Below are positions 32,776-35,278 of a DNA stretch of 35,278 bases, piece by piece. Position numbers and translations under genes: made by a program. Source of the stretch: Betaproteobacteria bacterium. Lineage in GTDB: Bacteria > Pseudomonadota > Gammaproteobacteria > Burkholderiales > SG8-41. The notes beneath the pieces are model-generated. The model was not told the origin of the DNA and did no database searches. It saw nothing but the letters and a program-made list of their open reading frames with translations. The stretch spans positions 1 through 35,278 of the forward strand of contig JACQOJ010000076.1 in assembly GCA_016202605.1 (NCBI GenBank), in the 5' to 3' direction. The stretch's first letter is position 1; every line of letters starts with the position of its first letter.

Positions 32776-34824
32776 ATGTCGTATGGTCTGTCATTCGCGC
32801 TACTCTGCGCCATCGCCGGCATTGGATACGGCTTTTATTCGATCAAATGGATCCTGGCCCAGCCGAGCGGCAACGATCGCATGCGCGAAATCGCCGCGGC
32901 GGTCCAGCAGGGCGCCGCGGCCTACCTGGGACGCCAGTACAAGACCATCGCCATGGTCGGCGTCGTCCTTTTCCTGGTGATCGGTTTCGGTCTGAAATCG
33001 TGGCCGACCGCGGTCGGTTTCGTCATCGGCGCCCTGCTCTCGGCCGCGGCGGGCGTGATCGGCATGAATGTATCGGTCCGGTCGAACGTGCGCACCGCGG
33101 AGGCCGCGCGCAAGGGACTCAACGAGGCGCTGGCCATTGCGTTTCGCGGCGGCGCCATCACCGGGATGCTGGTGGTGGGACTGGGACTCCTGGGGGTCAC
33201 TGCGTTTTTCTGGGTGCTGCTCGGAAGCGCGATGCATGGCGCCTCGATGAAGGAGATCCTGCATCCGCTGGTCGGTCTCGCCTTCGGCGGGTCGCTCATT
33301 TCCATTTTCGCCCGTCTGGGCGGCGGCATTTTCACCAAGGGAGCCGATGTCGGCGCGGACCTTGTGGGCAAGGTGGAAGCCGGCATTCCGGAGGACGATC
33401 CGAGGAATCCGGCGGTCATCGCCGACAACGTGGGCGACAACGTCGGGGATTGCGCGGGCATGGCGGCTGACCTGTTCGAAACCTATGCCGTCACGATCAT
33501 CGCCACCATGCTGCTGGGCGCGCTGCTGTTGTCGAAACCCGAGGTCGCGCCGCTCGCGGTCGTCTACCCGCTGGTGCTGGGGGGGGTTTCCATCATCGCC
33601 TCGATCATCGGGTGTTATTTCGTAAAGGCGCAACCCGGCAGGAAAATCATGAGCGCGCTTTACAAAGGCGTGGTCGTCTCGGGCCTGCTCGCCACCGTCG
33701 CTTTCTATCCCGTCACCGTCTGGCTGATGGGCGACATCGGCACGCAATATCCGGAGCTCTCGGTAATGAAGCTCTTCGGCGCCGCGGTAGTGGGACTCGT
33801 GCTGACCGCCCTGATGGTGGTGATCACCGAATACTATACGGCCACGGAGTTCTCACCCGTGCGCCATGTCGCCGCGGCGTCCACGACCGGACACGCGACC
33901 AACATCATCGCCGGTCTCGGCGTATCGATGAAAGCGACGACCTGGCCGGTGATCGCCGTGTGCGCGAGCATCTGGGCGGCCTACGCGATGGCCGGGCTCT
34001 ACGGCATCGCGATCGCCGCGACCTCGATGCTCTCGATGACGGGCATCATCGTCGCGCTCGACGCCTACGGGCCGATCACCGACAACGCCGGCGGCATTGC
34101 CGAGATGGCGGATATGCCCAAGGAGGTGCGCGCCATCACCGACCCGCTCGACGCGGTCGGCAACACCACCAAGGCGGTCACCAAGGGCTATGCGATCGGA
34201 TCGGCGGGTCTCGCGGCGCTGGTGCTCTTCGCGGATTACACGCATGCGCTGGAGGCGGCCGGGAAAACGATCACGTTCGACCTGTCCAATCACATGGTGA
34301 TCATCGGCTTGTTCATCGGCGGACTGGTGCCTTATCTCTTCGGCGCGATGGCGATGGAGGCGGTCGGCCGCGCGGCGGGTTCCGTCGTCGTGGAAGTGCG
34401 CCGCCAGTTCAAGGAAATCGCGGGCATCATGGAAGGCAAGGCCAAGCCCGACTATTCGCGCGCGGTGGACATGCTTACGCGCGCGGCGATCAAGGAAATG
34501 ATCGTGCCATCGCTGCTGCCGGTCCTGATTCCGGTCGTCGTCGGCATCACGCTCGGCCCGCAGGCTCTGGGCGGCGTGCTGATGGGTTCGATCGTAACGG
34601 GGCTGTTCGTCGCGATCTCCATGACCACCGGCGGCGGCGCCTGGGACAACGCCAAGAAATACATCGAGGACGGCAATTACGGCGGCAAGGGCAGCGATGC
34701 CCACAAGGCCGCGGTGACGGGCGACACCGTGGGCGATCCCTACAAGGACACCGCCGGCCCGGCCGTGAACCCGCTGATCAAGATCATCAACATCGTGGCG
34801 CTGTTGATCGTGCCCCTGTTGTAA
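32776..34824 (+). CDS. hppA: Membrane-bound H+-translocating pyrophosphatase, K+-independent type by motif
   Basis: [56 protein letters not shown]...[10 protein letters not shown]...[24 protein letters not shown]...[33 protein letters not shown]. Confidence 0.97.
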   Translation: MSYGLSFALLCAIAGIGYGFYSIKWILAQPSGNDRMREIAAAVQQGAAAYLGRQYKTIAMVGVVLFLVIGFGLKSWPTAVGFVIGALLSAAAGVIGMNVSVRSNVRTAEAARKGLNEALAIAFRGGAITGMLVVGLGLLGVTAFFWVLLGSAMHGASMKEILHPLVGLAFGGSLISIFARLGGGIFTKGADVGADLVGKVEAGIPEDDPRNPAVIADNVGDNVGDCAGMAADLFETYAVTIIATMLLGALLLSKPEVAPLAVVYPLVLGGVSIIASIIGCYFVKAQPGRKIMSALYKGVVVSGLLATVAFYPVTVWLMGDIGTQYPELSVMKLFGAAVVGLVLTALMVVITEYYTATEFSPVRHVAAASTTGHATNIIAGLGVSMKATTWPVIAVCASIWAAYAMAGLYGIAIAATSMLSMTGIIVALDAYGPITDNAGGIAEMADMPKEVRAITDPLDAVGNTTKAVTKGYAIGSAGLAALVLFADYTHALEAAGKTITFDLSNHMVIIGLFIGGLVPYLFGAMAMEAVGRAAGSVVVEVRRQFKEIAGIMEGKAKPDYSRAVDMLTRAAIKEMIVPSLLPVLIPVVVGITLGPQALGGVLMGSIVTGLFVAISMTTGGGAWDNAKKYIEDGNYGGKGSDAHKAAVTGDTVGDPYKDTAGPAVNPLIKIINIVALLIVPLL

Positions 34825-34831
34825 AACCATT

Positions 34832-34926
34832 GGCCACGCAGATCACGGAGAACACAGAGAGTTCAGAAGCCCGAAGCAGTGTGGTCAGATCTGCATTTCT
34901 CTGTGAACTCCGTGCTCTCTGTGGCC
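34832..34926. repeat. About 95-nt imperfect palindrome (hairpin-type intergenic repeat)
   Basis: Left arm GGCCACGCAGATCACGGAGAACACAGAGA; right arm TCTCTGTGAACTCCGTGCTCTCTGTGGCC (reverse complement GGCCACAGAGAGCACGGAGTTCACAGAGA). Confidence 0.8.
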
Positions 34927-34941
34927 CACCTTTAGCTTGCC

Positions 34942-35278
34942 ATGAAATATTCGTTTGAAGACCGCAAGGTCGTCTGCAAAGGCGACTGCTGGATCGCGCC
35001 TGATGCGATCGTGATCGGCTCCGTCGTGCTCGAAAACAACGCGAGCGTCTGGTTCGGCTGCATCGTGCGCGCGGACAACGATGTCGTCACCATCGGCGAG
35101 AACTCCCAGCTGCAGGACGGCTGCGTGCTGCACGTCGATCCCGGTTTCCCCGTCACCATCGGCAGCAACGTGAGCGTAGGCCACATGGCGATGCTGCACG
35201 GCTGCACCATCGGCGACGGCAGCCTGATCGGCATCAAGAGCGTGATTCTCAACGGCGCGAAGATCGGCAGGAACTGCC
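34942..35278 (+). CDS. Gamma-carbonic anhydrase family / left-handed beta-helix hexapeptide protein, truncated by window end
   Basis: MKYSFEDRKVVCKGDCWIAPDAIVIGSVVLENNASVWFGCIVRADNDVVTIGENSQLQDGCVLHVDPGFPVTIGSNVSVGHMAMLHGCTIGDGSLIGIKSVILNGAKIGRNC. Confidence 0.92.
   Translation, partial: MKYSFEDRKVVCKGDCWIAPDAIVIGSVVLENNASVWFGCIVRADNDVVTIGENSQLQDGCVLHVDPGFPVTIGSNVSVGHMAMLHGCTIGDGSLIGIKSVILNGAKIGRNC

Noticed and set aside
33612-34958. 448-aa + ORF inside hppA in another frame
   Set aside because: Low-complexity Arg/His/Gly translation overlapping a conserved membrane pyrophosphatase
1-35278. CRISPR arrays, tRNA or rRNA genes, transposases, phage genes
   Set aside because: None recognised on either strand; the repeats present are short tandem tracts or palindromes without spacer architecture

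Overview
GC-rich bacterial chromosome window. Gene content and order (xseA / exbB-exbD-lpxK-Trm112-kdsB-adk, mutL-miaA, queG/tsaE-amiC) suggest a betaproteobacterium; this is inference only. Positions 1-3000 are an accessory island: a GNAT acetyltransferase followed by a well-formed integron attC-like site (738-824), then three tandem toxin-antitoxin modules: HigBA-like, DUF433/DUF5615 with an in-frame TAA in the toxin, and CopG/RHH-RelE. Next is an unusual single 903-codon ORF joining a complete GcvT aminomethyltransferase to a divergent serine hydroxymethyltransferase (SHMT) domain that keeps its catalytic motifs; this is the strongest candidate for something unusual. The rest is mostly conserved housekeeping: class III cyclase, HNH nuclease, two Na+ symporters, queG, tsaE, amiC, thermonuclease, DUF3047, pntAA/pntAB/pntB, a beta-hydroxyacid dehydrogenase, HpcH/HpaI aldolase, mutL, miaA, xseA, exbBD, lpxK, kdsB, adk, PPi-type phosphofructokinase, H+-pyrophosphatase and a gamma-carbonic-anhydrase-like gene truncated by the window end. 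Non-coding signals include a perfect FNR/ANR box spaced like a class II promoter upstream of pnt, a DnaA-box cluster in an AT-rich intergenic region, two probable gene remnants (amidohydrolase, universal stress protein), and several intergenic repeats/palindromes. No rRNA, tRNA, CRISPR array, integrase or transposase was recognised. All calls are by eye; no database search was run.
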